This document shows positions 53,444 through 63,454 of a DNA stretch of 64,000 nucleotides, piece by piece (positions within the stretch are counted from its first letter, which is position 1; each line of letters opens with the position of its first letter). The notes under the pieces are model-generated. The model was not told the origin of the DNA. It saw only the letters and a list, made by a program, of their open reading frames with translations, and did not search any database. The stretch spans positions 306,856-370,855 of the forward strand of contig JACBWW010000052.1 of NCBI GenBank assembly GCA_020086605.1, in the 5' to 3' direction. The translations under genes were made by a program, and so were the position numbers. Source of the stretch: Lanius collurio (Eukaryota > Chordata > Aves > Passeriformes > Laniidae).

Positions 53444-54073
53444 TGTGGGAGTCCAGAATATGGAAAATATTTCCCTACCTTATTTGAGGCATTTATACCC
53501 CCTTGTACACCCCCCTGTACAACACTGCTTTTAACCTTTGTCCATGGAAAAGGCTGCAAAGCCTTTAGAATGAGTTAGAATTTACAGAGGTGTAAGTCAG
53601 GTGGTTGTATAAAATGTAGTTTGTCGCAAAATGAAAATCTTAGAGTTTTTAGGGTTTTTAGTATAGTAAGTAGATAAAGTAGAAAACACCAAGATGGAGA
53701 ATTGTTGTCCTTTTTCTACCTTCTTCTTCCTTCTTCACCTACTCCATATTTTGCAGTATTGGTAGCATAAAATAATTGGTTAAAAATTGCTAGAGTTCCT
53801 GTCTGTGTGTCCAAGTATTTGTTGGGCATTGGTAGAAAAACAAAAATAATGTATAATTGGTTGATGTGTCTATAAAAGGGTGGCGGATTTTTTTGTACCA
53901 CGCATTTTGCATCTTCTCAGCTTCATGCTATAGTGCCGATTAGTACTTTACTGATAAGATAGCAATAAACAACCTTGAGTCCGAGAAGATTCTGAAGGCC
54001 CGTTCATCTCTTATTAGCGTCAAGGATTTACTCCCCCATCTGGGGAATACTGTGGGGGTAATCCACCATCGCA
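53444..54073 (+). mobile_element. Probable solo LTR, boundaries uncertain
   Basis: A TATA box (TATAAAAGGG, 53871-53880) and AATAAA (53964-53969) lie about 90 bp apart in a plus-strand arrangement typical of an LTR, followed by a short U5 that ends near GGGGGTAATCCACCATCGCA. Two end choices give only 4-of-5 target duplications: GTACT/GTACA for 53444-54073, or GTCAT/GTCAA for 53429-54077. Confidence 0.7.
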
Positions 54074-54077
54074 GTAC

Positions 54078-56120
54078 AGTCAATACAAAAGAATCCAAAT
54101 CTTCTTTCTGCCATCTTTCTCTTCTCCCTTTCCTCAGAGGAGGACTTCCTACACCCTGCTCTAAGATTTGCCTACTCTCTTCTCACTCCTGAGTAATAGT
54201 CAATCTACAAGCTTGGAGCAAGCAGAGTTACTTGGGTTACCCCTCCCCTGGCCCTCAGTGGTTTGGGCTCTTACATCTCCATGAGACACCTATGCACCTT
54301 TGAAACAGACCTTGCAAGTTCATGTCCTCCAAAAGGGATCTATCTTACATACACCAAAATCCCTCTGAGAAACAAATATGTCAATAGGGGACATGGAGGG
54401 TCTCAGGGGGTTATTTTAACCACCCCTCCCCCCCACCAGCAGATACTAACCAAACCATTAGAGTCAGTAGTATCTCTTTTTCAGGTGTGAGACACAGTCT
54501 TTCCTGTCCTTCTTTCCTCTTTTTCCATCCCTCCTCCCCATTCAGTAAGAAATGTTACCCTCAAAATGCCAAGTGATTTTTCAGTTCCCATCTTGAATCT
54601 ACAAGATAAAAGTAATTGAAATGAAGTTGACTCAGCAGGAACTTGTTTTATTCTGACAAATAATTCGAGATTTTTTTTTTACACTTTGGACTGCCCTGAG
54701 TTTGTTCATAACTTTTTCCATCTAACAAGGGTACAGGACCAACCTCTTAATTCACCAGACACACTACAAGAAAGCAAAAGCTGCATTAGACTTTGTCACT
54801 ATCCTGGTCATGTGAGTCCAGGCCTTGTAGTTTGTCAATGCTTCTATGATTTTAGACTGTGCATAACAGTCAGCTCAAATGAGTTATCTCAACCCAAAAT
54901 TTATTCATTTTTTCCACAGGATTGCATGCTTCATGATAGAGAATTATAGTGAGGCAAGACACAGTGGAGCAACAAAGGATCCAGCTGAAGAGGCTCTACA
55001 GCAAGGACTCTGGTTGAAAACTGGGAGCAAGAGTGCCAAATCAGAGCATGTAGCTAGCACAAATTCAGAGGCTTTGTAAGTCAGAGAAGCCCAGTTCAAG
55101 AGTAAAAAATAGCAAGAATTCCTAAAGGCACAATTTTAAACCTTTTGCTCAAAATAGTTGGACAGTGAGGACATTTTTAAAGCTTTCAATGGCTGCCTCA
55201 GAAAGCTTCTTCACTCAGCAATAGAAATTTATTGGTGCAAAGCTGCAGTGTTTGCCTCTTTCCCATTCTGGCTGTAAGCCTTCACCTCTATGCCTACAAG
55301 CAATTAGTTAGCTGGTGTGTGGATGCTGCTCATCACATGGGATGGGAGCTGGTATACACAAAATTTGGGGTGTGAGATAGCAGGCCAGCTGTCCTATGCT
55401 TGCTCCCTGGGCAAGGAGACAAGAGTTTCTGGGCTGAGTCAGAGAAGACAGGCTCCAATGTGTGTGTGTCCCAGTCAGAGTTGTATGCCACAGAGGAGAT
55501 TAGATGCAAACCTTACCCAGGCAGAAAGAGTCTCTGAAAGCACAGTGCACCACAGGCTCTGGTTCACTCTGAACTAACTCCTTTGTTACTAAGTAGCAGC
55601 TGTATTTTAGAAATGCAGAAAAAGAACTACGGGTAGAATAGCTGCAAGATGGTGTAAAGGTATCAAATGTTAAGGCAGGAGGCAATTACAGGCAATTAAA
55701 CCAAACACTGAAGGTTCAAGTTGACTACTAGTGTGCTGCTGGCAATGCCAGGTAAGGTCTTTCTCCCTCCCAGGGAGCCCTGACTGTGGCTTTGTAGAGA
55801 ATGACAGAAGTGTAGAAGAAAGCACTAAGGCTGATTTCCCGTTCCCAAGACATCCCAGCTAACAGATAATCCACAATTTTGCCTTGTACTGATGCCATGA
55901 TGATTTTTTGCCTTTTCTTTTATACCCTTGTTATACCTTTTTACAACTTCTGTATTCTTAGTGCTTTTTGCCTACATTCTTAGACTTGTTTGTTCAGCTA
56001 AGAGATTAAACATCTTAGAAGCTTCATAAGTAAGAGTTAGTGTTCCCCAGACCCCAAGGTACTCTCCAGAACACATTCTGTAAACTAAGATAGAATGATC
56101 CAGGGGAAGGTTCCTTGGAG
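54078..56120. other. Intergenic sequence
   Basis: No gene or repeat recognised. T-run at 54671-54680. Confidence 0.5.
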
Positions 56121-56126
56121 AGGAAG

Positions 56127-56422
56127 TGTTGTAATGGAGAATCCTTAAAACAAATATAAGACAGCGATGAACTTGGAAGGAAAGATGAAGCGATATTTTT
56201 TGTAGATGTTCAGGGATGATTTATTCCTCCAACTACATGGCTGGAGTTCCCAGGCAGACCCAGTCATGGGACCCTGCTCTCTTCCCTGGCCCAAGCACCC
56301 AAACTACCCAATCAGGAACAGGTATAGGACACACATGACATGGGGACAGGGACAGGGACAGGGACAGACCCACACCCTGCAGGGTCCCTCTCCCCAAGAT
56401 TTCAGGGAGAGGCACCTCCACA
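56127..56422 (-). repeat. 3' LTR of the cold-shock element
   Basis: A 296-bp LTR starting TGTGGAGGTGCC and ending CATTACAACA on the minus strand, with AATAAA (complement in GATTTATTCC, near 56219) near its 3' side. A GGGACA short tandem expansion is present at 56345-56368 that the 5' LTR lacks. Confidence 0.92.
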
Positions 56423-56423
56423 A

Positions 56424-56439
56424 TTCACCCTTTCTTTTT
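56424..56439 (-). other. Polypurine tract
   Basis: The minus strand reads AAAAAGAAAGGGTGAA one base before the 3' LTR, the expected position and composition of the plus-strand DNA primer. Confidence 0.7.
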
Positions 56440-56665
56440 AAATAAAGAACATTGGAAACAGTTGGATAAACAACAAAACAGTTTCAAAGGAAAGGAAGCC
56501 ACTATCTTGAGTCCCCAAATGTCCAAACAGATTTTCTTTGAAGATTCAGAAGGGAGATAGGACTTGAGCATACTTAAGATGAAAACTGAGTCAGGACAGG
56601 TTTTTTCCTTTCTGTACTTGTTGGAATCTCAGAAAATGACAGTTCATTTCTTCCCTCCCTCCTTT

Positions 56666-57309
56666 TCATCCCCCCATTGGCATTGCAAAGGGATTCATGG
56701 CAAATGGAAAAGACTGGTTTTGTGAGGGGAACCAGAAAGGGAAATTTAGGCTGGGCATATATGGGGGATAAAGGGGCATGGGATAAAAGGGAAAGGTGGG
56801 ATAGGGGAAAGGATAGGGATTATGGGGATATTGTCTAGCATATCTACTACCTTTCACAGGGGCACCCCCAGGCCCTGTAACACATGCTGCTTGTGGACCC
56901 TTTCTTCCCTGCACAATTTTAAATTCTACTCTTTCTCCTTCTTCTAAGCTTGGAAAACCACTTTTGGGGTTATTTTTTACAATAGCAGATTTATGGACAA
57001 AAATACTCTCTCCAGTATCATTTTTCATAAGAAACCATAATTTTTCTTTACATTGTACCATTTTACAGTTCCAAAAACCCTAGCTGCGATAACCTTTTCC
57101 TTTTTCTGAGTTCCTTTGTTCTTGCTTTCACTTTCAGCTTTTCTTGCTCTCGCGTTGGAGCTGCCACAGCCGGGACCACCAGGGCCAGGGCCACCAGCGC
57201 GTTCCTGGCACAGGGTCTTTATTCCTCGGGATCGTGTTTGGAGCCGCGCGGGTCCGGTCTGGCCGTGCTGCTGCACGCCGCCACTGCCGGCTGCTCCACC
57301 TTCGGCCAC
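56666..57309 (-). pseudogene. Cold-shock domain (Y-box-like) protein of the LTR element, frameshifted
   Basis: The minus-strand frame 57025-57309 carries a Gly/Ala-rich start and then KKEKVIAARVFGTVKWYNV and NYGFL, the first strands of a cold-shock domain including the RNP1-like motif. A one-base deletion near 57029-57035 shifts the reading to the 56666-57061 frame, which continues with KNDTGESIFVHKSAI (RNP2-like FVH), the EEGERVEF strand and VTGPGGAPVKGSRYA, the hallmark end of vertebrate Y-box domains (YBX1/YBX3 type). Then follow about 55 residues rich in Pro, Phe, Tyr and Met, unlike the basic/acidic tail of host Y-box proteins. The domain binds single-stranded RNA or DNA in host relatives. 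A role in packaging or masking element RNA is inferred. Confidence 0.85.
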
Positions 57310-57782
57310 CTCTGCACCGCTGCTTGGCGCTGTGCTTGCTTCTCCTCAGGAGCTCCATGTGACTGCTGCTCCACACTTTCCGGGCGTTCATGCAGCTGCA
57401 CAGCCGCGCCCTGTAAGGCATTCACGTGTGCATGGCTTTGTACCACCGGCGCTGCCGCCGCCGCTGCTGCTGTTGGCTGTGTGGCCATCAGCTAGCACGG
57501 TTTCCTTCTCGCCCCCACGCCGCTCCAGCTCAGCTCGTCGTGGCTCACCACGGTCGCCATAGCGACTGCCGCAATCGCCGCTGCCTTTCTCGGCATGGGG
57601 CTCAGGCTCGGGCTCAAACTATCACTCACCATGTGGCGCAGGGCAGCCATCGCCGGGACGCACCTCTGCCGCTGCCGCTCTTGCTGCCACCCTCACCGCT
57701 GCCCTTGCTGCTCGTGCCTCTGCTCTCTCAGTTAGCTTTTGGCGTTTCTCAACAGCTATTTCTACTAGCTGTCCTTCTTTAT
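57310..57782 (-). other. Alanine-rich, GC-rich linker of the LTR element
   Basis: All three minus frames are partly open and give Ala/Arg/Glu-rich sequence (57622-57828, 57219-57488, 57134-57421). One begins with ILTVNKEGQLVEIAVEKRQK, which looks like the natural continuation of the Gag-like ORF after a frameshift near 57800. The original protein was probably one long frame now broken in at least three places. Plus-strand frames here are Cys/Leu-rich artefacts. Confidence 0.6.
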
Positions 57783-58316
57783 TCACTGTAAGGATACCTC
57801 GGAGACCCCTAGGAATGCACTCTCCCATCCAGCGTCTTTGGCGTCACTCTCCCACTGTCGCTCGGGAGTGCACTCCGATACAGGGATGGGGTCTGCTCTA
57901 CAGCTGGTGCTTTTAGGGGAGCTGGGTGCCTCCACCGCAGGCACCTCAGCCGCAGGCACCTCTGTGTTACTGGGACTGAGTATATGCTTTATGAGCGCAA
58001 CTTCAATTGCAAAAGATGCTAGGATCAATTCTATTACCATTCTACTTCTTGACTGAATCATTATCAGTGCATCAATTTCTTTCCAAAAATTGTCCCCTCT
58101 AGTCACAGGAAAACCAACATCAAAAATTAAGTCTTGAGTGACATAAAAGAAATTTTTGAAAAGCCAGTTAAAAAAGTGTTCTAAATGTCCTGGGTGCAGT
58201 TTTGCATTTTGTTTCACTAGAATTTCTCTCACTTCCAAGTACATTTTTCTCTGTGGCTCAGATAGCCACAACTCCTCTGATTTCTCCATCTGGTCAGAAA
58301 ATACAGCCAAAAACAA
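57783..58316 (-). CDS. Gag-like ORF of the LTR element, family not recognised
   Basis: An open 177-codon minus-strand frame starting 78 bases after the primer-binding site. The first 100 residues look like a folded helical domain (SEPQRKMYLEVREILVKQNA, then LEHFFNWLFKNFFYVTQDLI and VIELILASFAIEVALIKHIL). A Pro/Ala/Glu/Ser-rich linker follows (EVPAAEVPAVEAPSS), and the frame then seems to leave the original reading at the end. Position after the primer-binding site suggests Gag or matrix, but no myristoylation signal and no motif that I can name is present. A second Met at 58289 is an alternative start. The copy at about 480-980 has lost this frame. Confidence 0.6.
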   Translation of the reverse strand: MFLAVFSDQMEKSEELWLSEPQRKMYLEVREILVKQNAKLHPGHLEHFFNWLFKNFFYVTQDLIFDVGFPVTRGDNFWKEIDALIMIQSRSRMVIELILASFAIEVALIKHILSPSNTEVPAAEVPAVEAPSSPKSTSCRADPIPVSECTPERQWESDAKDAGWESAFLGVSEVSLQ

Positions 58317-58393
58317 GACAATAAAAAAGTTAAATTATTCACAATTCACATTGGTGTACTCTGGACCTTTAGAAATCATTTTCAGGGGTCAAA

Positions 58394-58411
58394 TGTCCGC
58401 ATTCTCCACCA
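58394..58411 (-). other. Primer-binding site (tRNA-Ala-like)
   Basis: The minus strand reads TGGTGGAGAATGCGGACA two bases after the 5' LTR end, identical to the copy at 1056-1073. The first nine bases equal the complement of the tRNA-Ala 3' end. Confidence 0.6.
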
Positions 58412-58413
58412 TC

Positions 58414-58699
58414 TGTTGTAATGGGGAATCCTTACAACATGTACAAGATAGCAATGGACTTGGAAGGAAAGATGAAGTGATATTTTTTGTAGATGTTCAG
58501 GGATGATTTATTCCTCCAGCTGCTCCTCCCAGGCAGACTTCAGTCATGGGACCCTGCTCTCTTCCCTGGGCCCTGGGCACAGAAAACCACCCAATCAGGA
58601 AGAGGTATGGGGCACACGTTACATAGGAGCAGGGACAGAGGCAGACCCATACCCTGCAGGGTCCCTCCCCCCAGAATTTCAGGGAGAGGCACCTCCACA
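58414..58699 (-). repeat. 5' LTR of the cold-shock element
   Basis: A 286-bp LTR starting TGTGGAGGTGCCTC and ending CCATTACAACA on the minus strand. It aligns with 56127-56422 throughout except for scattered substitutions, a missing 7-bp block near 58520 and the absence of the GGGACA expansion. Confidence 0.92.
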
Positions 58700-58705
58700 A
58701 GGAAT

Positions 58706-59034
58706 AAACTCATTCAAGCCTCTCACTGAAAAATTTTTGATAGATATGTTAATTAGTAATACCTATAATGATATACCAGATCTTTTGAAAGAGGCATTGT
58801 GGTGTGCATTTCAGTGCATTTGACCTGGACATGTGCACCTAAGGATCCTTAAAATAAATACCAAGCTAAAATCCCTTTTTCCCTTCTAACCATGTTTGAC
58901 TCTTAATTTTAAGACCAAGAAAAGACATAAGTACTACATAAAAGATTTTACCTGCTTGTACTGGTACCCATTCTCAAATGAGCCGCAGGTGAACCCTTTA
59001 TTCAGCAGTGTGATGCACAGCTGGGGAGAGAGAT
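58706..59034. other. Short intergenic spacer between two LTR insertions
   Basis: About 330 bases of AT-rich sequence without a recognised feature. Confidence 0.5.
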
Positions 59035-59040
59035 GGGGAG

Positions 59041-59611
59041 TGTAGGGTCTGACAAGCCCCTGCCCTGGCAGGGAGGCCTGGAGATAGGGAGGTAGCACTA
59101 TCTCCCTCCAGGCCCCTCTTGGGGAAACAAAGAGCCTTTTTAGTTAGAAAAGATATATCCAAGATCCTCTAGGAAACTGTATGTAAAATACCCTAGTACC
59201 CATTGGTTTCTTACCCTTGTACGCCCACCTCTGTACCCCATAAAAGAGACCCCTCTGCCCTGAGTTGGGGGAGGATTCGTCTCTGGTCACCCCTTCGTGG
59301 AAGATGCTGAAATAAAGCTGCTTCTGCGGAACCACCAGAGAGTCCTCTCCTCTCTCTATCCGGGCCTGGCCAAAAGGGGTTTCTGCCTTGCAGAGCCGAG
59401 CTGAAATCACTGCACTAAGAGCTGATAGCCTGCTGAGCCAGGCACCACTGCAGGCAACCCCGGCCGACGGCTGAGAGAAGCCACGACCCCCTGGGAGACG
59501 GTTCCTCACGGGATCACCTCTCTGGGTCTGCTACGGCTTCTTGGGTCTGAGTCTCTGACCCCATTCAGCCCGGGCCGGAGGGAAAACCCCCCGACCAGCA
59601 TAACAACTTTA
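59041..59611 (+). mobile_element. Solo LTR, TGTAGGGT family, TSD GGGGAG
   Basis: A 571-bp LTR between perfect GGGGAG duplications (59035-59040 and 59612-59617), with ATAAAAG near 59240 and AATAAA at 59311-59316. It is highly similar to 51777-52432 and in the same orientation. Both have 6-bp duplications and the unusual CAACTTTA end, so that end is real for this family. Confidence 0.94.
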
Positions 59612-59617
59612 GGGGAG

Positions 59618-62097
59618 AAATTCTTGTTTCATTTGAGGAGATCAAAACACAGCAGGAAAATAAAGTCTGTCTAAAATATTGACATTCTGCTGTCCCATTC
59701 ACTAGAGGCAGAGTTTCAGACTAATGTGCTGTAACTTGACATTAATATGGAGCTGAACTAGAAATAGACCACTTATGGAAACCTCAGTAAGGAGACAGAC
59801 AAAAAAAATGTAATATGCACAACTTATGATATCAAGATTTCAGAATCCTTTTTTTTTAAACTCCTAAAAATACATTTACACAACCCACGTTAGCCATACA
59901 TTCTCTTCCAACACAAACAAGATGACAACGTTTCCCATCATGTGGAATATAAAGAACTCACCAACCACTTGGAAAAAAGCAAAGAGAGCATCATTTGGAG
60001 GGGCCTTAGGGTGGACAGTGTGACCCAAGGTTTACAAAAATTGTGATGCAGGATGTAGAACTGTTATCCACCACCTTGTGCACAGCCAGAGTTTGAGGGC
60101 ACCTGCTGAACCTCACAGGCCATCAGTCCAGAGGGAAAAGTAAGTTCGTCTATACACAGCAGGTGGTCATCTTGGACTCACTGCGTTAGGATCATCAGCT
60201 CCAAAAATGGGCTAGAAAAAATAATCTACAACAGGTCCATAAATAAATACCAAAGAGATTAGGGAAGGATGTGCCCTCTAACAGCCCAAATACAGCACCT
60301 GGGAATTCCAGGAGACTGAGGAGGAAGGACTGTCACTGGTGCCCAGGCTCATGTGCTCACCTTAAGTGACAGCTGGCACTGTCAGAGTTGAGCTGCGGGG
60401 TTGCAGAGATGACCCTTTATCTGATTCTGAAGAGTATTTGTCATGTTACGAACAATCTTTGGGCAGGGAAAGAAAGAAAAAAGCTCTTCCATGTGACTTC
60501 CTTTTTTCAAGAAAAGCAGAACTTGAGAAAGGCAAAGAGAGCACTTACACTCCCTGGAAACTTTGGCAGTGCTGGCCACCACAGGAACTGCTTAATTACA
60601 GTGTTAAGTCCATTCTCCCCAGAGCACTCTGAAGCCAGCCAGCACTGGGAAGCACTGGGAGTAATTATTCATATGGGCTGATGGCAAACATCACTGGCGG
60701 GGTCATTTTGCTTCCCTGTTCTCCTGCTCTATGTGCATTAGAAAATTAATACGAAAATGGCAATTCTGGAACAGAAATGGGTACTGACACATATGAGTAA
60801 CACCACAGTGGTGACATGGAATAAGCTCTAACCAGGGAGAGGTTAAGGGTCATGGTCAGTCTTCCCTTCACTGGTCAAATTTAAATCCAGCAGCGTGAGA
60901 GCTGGTTGGAAGTCCAGAAGCATACATCCCTAACAGTGCCTCAGGGATGCACTGCCTCAGAGATCACTGAGGTAATGTTTTGCTTCTCCCCTCTGTGCAG
61001 ATCCAGTCCAGGCCATGCTGTCTCAGTCTGTCACTGCAGCAGCCAAGACATGCATCCCAAGCTGGAGAGGAGGATGGATGAGCTGCCATGGCCATCACAC
61101 AGTGACAAGGAGACCTGGCCTCTGTCTGAAGAGATGCCAGGAAGAGACCTCTGGGAGGGTGCAAGCAAGCTTTTATCACTCAGTAGCACTGAAGTTTGGG
61201 GACCAGCTGCTGGACACAGATGTTGCAGATAGCCTTTGTGATGCTATAGTTTAGACCAGAGATTAACAAACCTGTCTTCACATAGCCACTAGAGATATGT
61301 CAGGACAGACTTTGTTCCTTTGTTTGTTACCCCTCATGTTGACGACCGACCTGTGTGATGTGACCAACTACACTGTCACTTCTGATTCACACCAGTGTTT
61401 GTATGTGTAGTTGCTCTCTCCCTACGAACAAGTGCTTTCTGACACTAAAGGGCCTTTGAATGTGGGGTTGCCTTTTTTTACATGGTCTTTAGGGTACTGT
61501 GGCATTCAAATCCCAGTTAGGACACCCATGCTCTAGTAGGATTTGTAGTCAAAAGGACAAGGCAGCTTTACGAAAAAGAACATGAGAAAATAACTTGCTC
61601 TTTTTAATAAAAGGCCTTTCTGCTGGTGATACCTAAAGGCAGTGGGATGCAACACCTGCAGTTACCAGGCAACTGCCAGGAGTTACCTTATTTTGGCTTT
61701 ACCTGGTGGACTTGTCAGGGGAGGCTTTCTGGCCCTGAGAGGAGATGGGGAGGCTGAAAGCCTCAGGGAAAGAGGAGCAAGCTCAGGAAGCCTGGAAATA
61801 ATGCATTCCTCACCAGTCTCTCAGATTTCTCTCGTCTCTACACGAAGACACTATTAAAGATGCTGGAGCTGTGAGCTTAGACACCGCTGTGCTAGTCAGA
61901 TGTGGGCATTGAAACAGGCAGCAGGGATGTTCTTCCCCTACATAAATGTTTTATGACCAAGTTTGAAATGCCTTAATGCCTCAACAAGGGCATGTGTAGG
62001 GATCTTGCACCTGGGGAGAAAGAATCACAAGTAACAGCAGGGCTGGGGCTAACTTGCTGGAGAGCAGCTCTGCTGAGGAGACATGAAGGATGTGAGT
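59618..62097. other. Intergenic sequence
   Basis: No gene or repeat recognised. Frames of up to 121 codons are open by chance. Confidence 0.5.
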
Positions 62098-62742
62098 CTT
62101 GGTGGGTGACAAGTTCGCCATGAGCTGGCAGTGCCCTTGTAGGCAGGAGAGCCAAAGGTATCTTGGGGTGCATCAAGAAGGGTATCGCCAGCAGGTCAAG
62201 ACAGATGATCCTTCCCCTCTATTTAGCCCAAGTGAAGCCATATCTAGAGTGCTGTGTCCGGTTCTGAGCTCCTTAGCACAAGTTGCTACTGGAAAGGGTC
62301 CAGTGGAGGCCACAAGATGATGAGAAGTCTGGAGCATTTCACTTATGAGAAGAGAGCATAGGAGCTGAACCTGTTTAGTCTGGAGAAGAGAAGGCTGAGA
62401 GGGGATTTAATCAGTATATACCAATATATCATAGGCAGGTGCCAAGAGGATGGTGCCAGACTTTTCAGTGGTGCTCAGTGACAGAACAAGGAGTAATGGC
62501 CACAAACTAAAACACAAGATGATCCACCTCAACATGAGGAGCAATTTCTTTCCATAGAGAATGGCAGAGCACTGGAACAGACTACCCACAGAGGTCCTGG
62601 GTTCTCCTCTCTTGGAGACATTCCAAACCCACCTGGACATGTTCCTGTGTCAACTGCTTGAGGTGACCCTACCTGGGCAGGGAGGTTGGATCTCCAGAGG
62701 TCGCTTCCAATCCCAACCATTCTGTGAATCTGTGATTCTGTG
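62098..62742 (+). mobile_element. CR1 LINE fragment with intact 3' tail
   Basis: About 645 bp of sense CR1: CTTGGGGTGCATCAAGAAGG, AGTGCTGTGTCCGGTTCTGAG, CTGGAGAAGAGAAGGCTGAG and GGAACAGACTACCCACAGAGG occur in the CR1 order. It ends in ATTCTGTGAATCTGTGATTCTGTGA, the 3' octamer-type tail. It is 5'-truncated and has no long reading frame. Confidence 0.95.
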
Positions 62743-62885
62743 AGGTGTTACCACTGTCAGTGACAGTCTCAGCCTTGGCCAGTGGAGGTCTGTCCTGGAG
62801 CCAGCTGGCATTGGCTCTGTTGGACGTGGGAGAAGCTTCTGGCACCTTCTCAGAGGAATCACCCCTGTAGCCCCTCTGCTGCTAC

Positions 62886-63450
62886 TGAATCAGGGGGGAA
62901 GGAGTAAGCAGAGGTTAAATGATTTACTATGCATACCGCTTGCTCAACATTTATTGTGCCCACCAAAGCAGAGTGAAGATCTAAGACTATTGATAAAGGG
63001 AAGGGATCCTTACCAAAGATCCTGTTTTTCAACCTAAAACTAACTCAACCAGCTTTTGAGTCTGGACTTAGGACAGGGACCTAAAGCGCTTGCGCAGAGG
63101 GAAGAGGTGAAAAGTTCACAACTGAGGAAGACTCTTACTTCATCCCAGAAGACCACCAGAAGACCACCACGTAAGACCACCAGACAATACTGCGCAAGTG
63201 CAACGTGGATGTGAATGACTTTTGGGCTCATTATAATACGAAGCAAGGCTAGGCAAGGCTAGGTCATGAATATGTATAGAAGTATTGGGAAACTTACTGA
63301 ATATGGAACCTGTAACCTGATACATACCAAGCTGAAGGCAGCTGTGGGTAAGCATGACTTTGGAGGAGCGAGACCTCATCTGTCCCAGTGCTGGAATAAA
63401 CGTACTTACTTTACTACTTATTCTAGTAGTGGAGTCTTTTCCACATATCA
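62886..63450 (+). mobile_element. Solo LTR, TGAAYCAGGGGGG family, TSD CTAC
   Basis: A 565-bp LTR with perfect CTAC duplications (62882-62885 and 63451-63454) and AATAAA at 63395-63400. It is the inverted partner of 38562-39127, with nearly the same length and few mismatches, so both inserted relatively recently for this window. Confidence 0.94.
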
Positions 63451-63454
63451 CTAC

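Larger units (their letters stand above)
56127..58699 (-). mobile_element. Complete compact LTR retroelement carrying a cold-shock domain (copy 2)
   Basis: A 2,573-bp element on the minus strand: 5' LTR (58414-58699), primer-binding site (58394-58411), Gag-like ORF (57783-58316), alanine-rich linker, Y-box-type cold-shock domain (56837-57102), polypurine tract (56424-56439) and 3' LTR (56127-56422). Flanks AGGAAG (56121-56126) and AGGAAT (58700-58705) are a 6-bp duplication with one mismatch. No protease, reverse transcriptase, integrase or env is visible, so it must depend on a helper. The LTRs differ at many positions and by a 7-bp indel, so the insertion is old. A second family member is at 1-1369. 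Confidence 0.88.

Noticed and set aside
56666..57309. Simple host YBX processed pseudogene
   Set aside because: It lies between a primer-binding site and polypurine tract inside paired LTRs, has no poly-A tail or own target duplication, and has a different C-terminal tail. Captured sequence is the better reading, though one copy alone cannot prove it.
57116..57562. 148-codon plus-strand frame rich in Pro and Ser
   Set aside because: Shadow of the minus-strand cold-shock element.
51777..59611. One large provirus with LTRs at 51777 and 59041
   Set aside because: Each LTR has its own different perfect 6-bp duplication (TATTGC and GGGGAG), so they are independent insertions.
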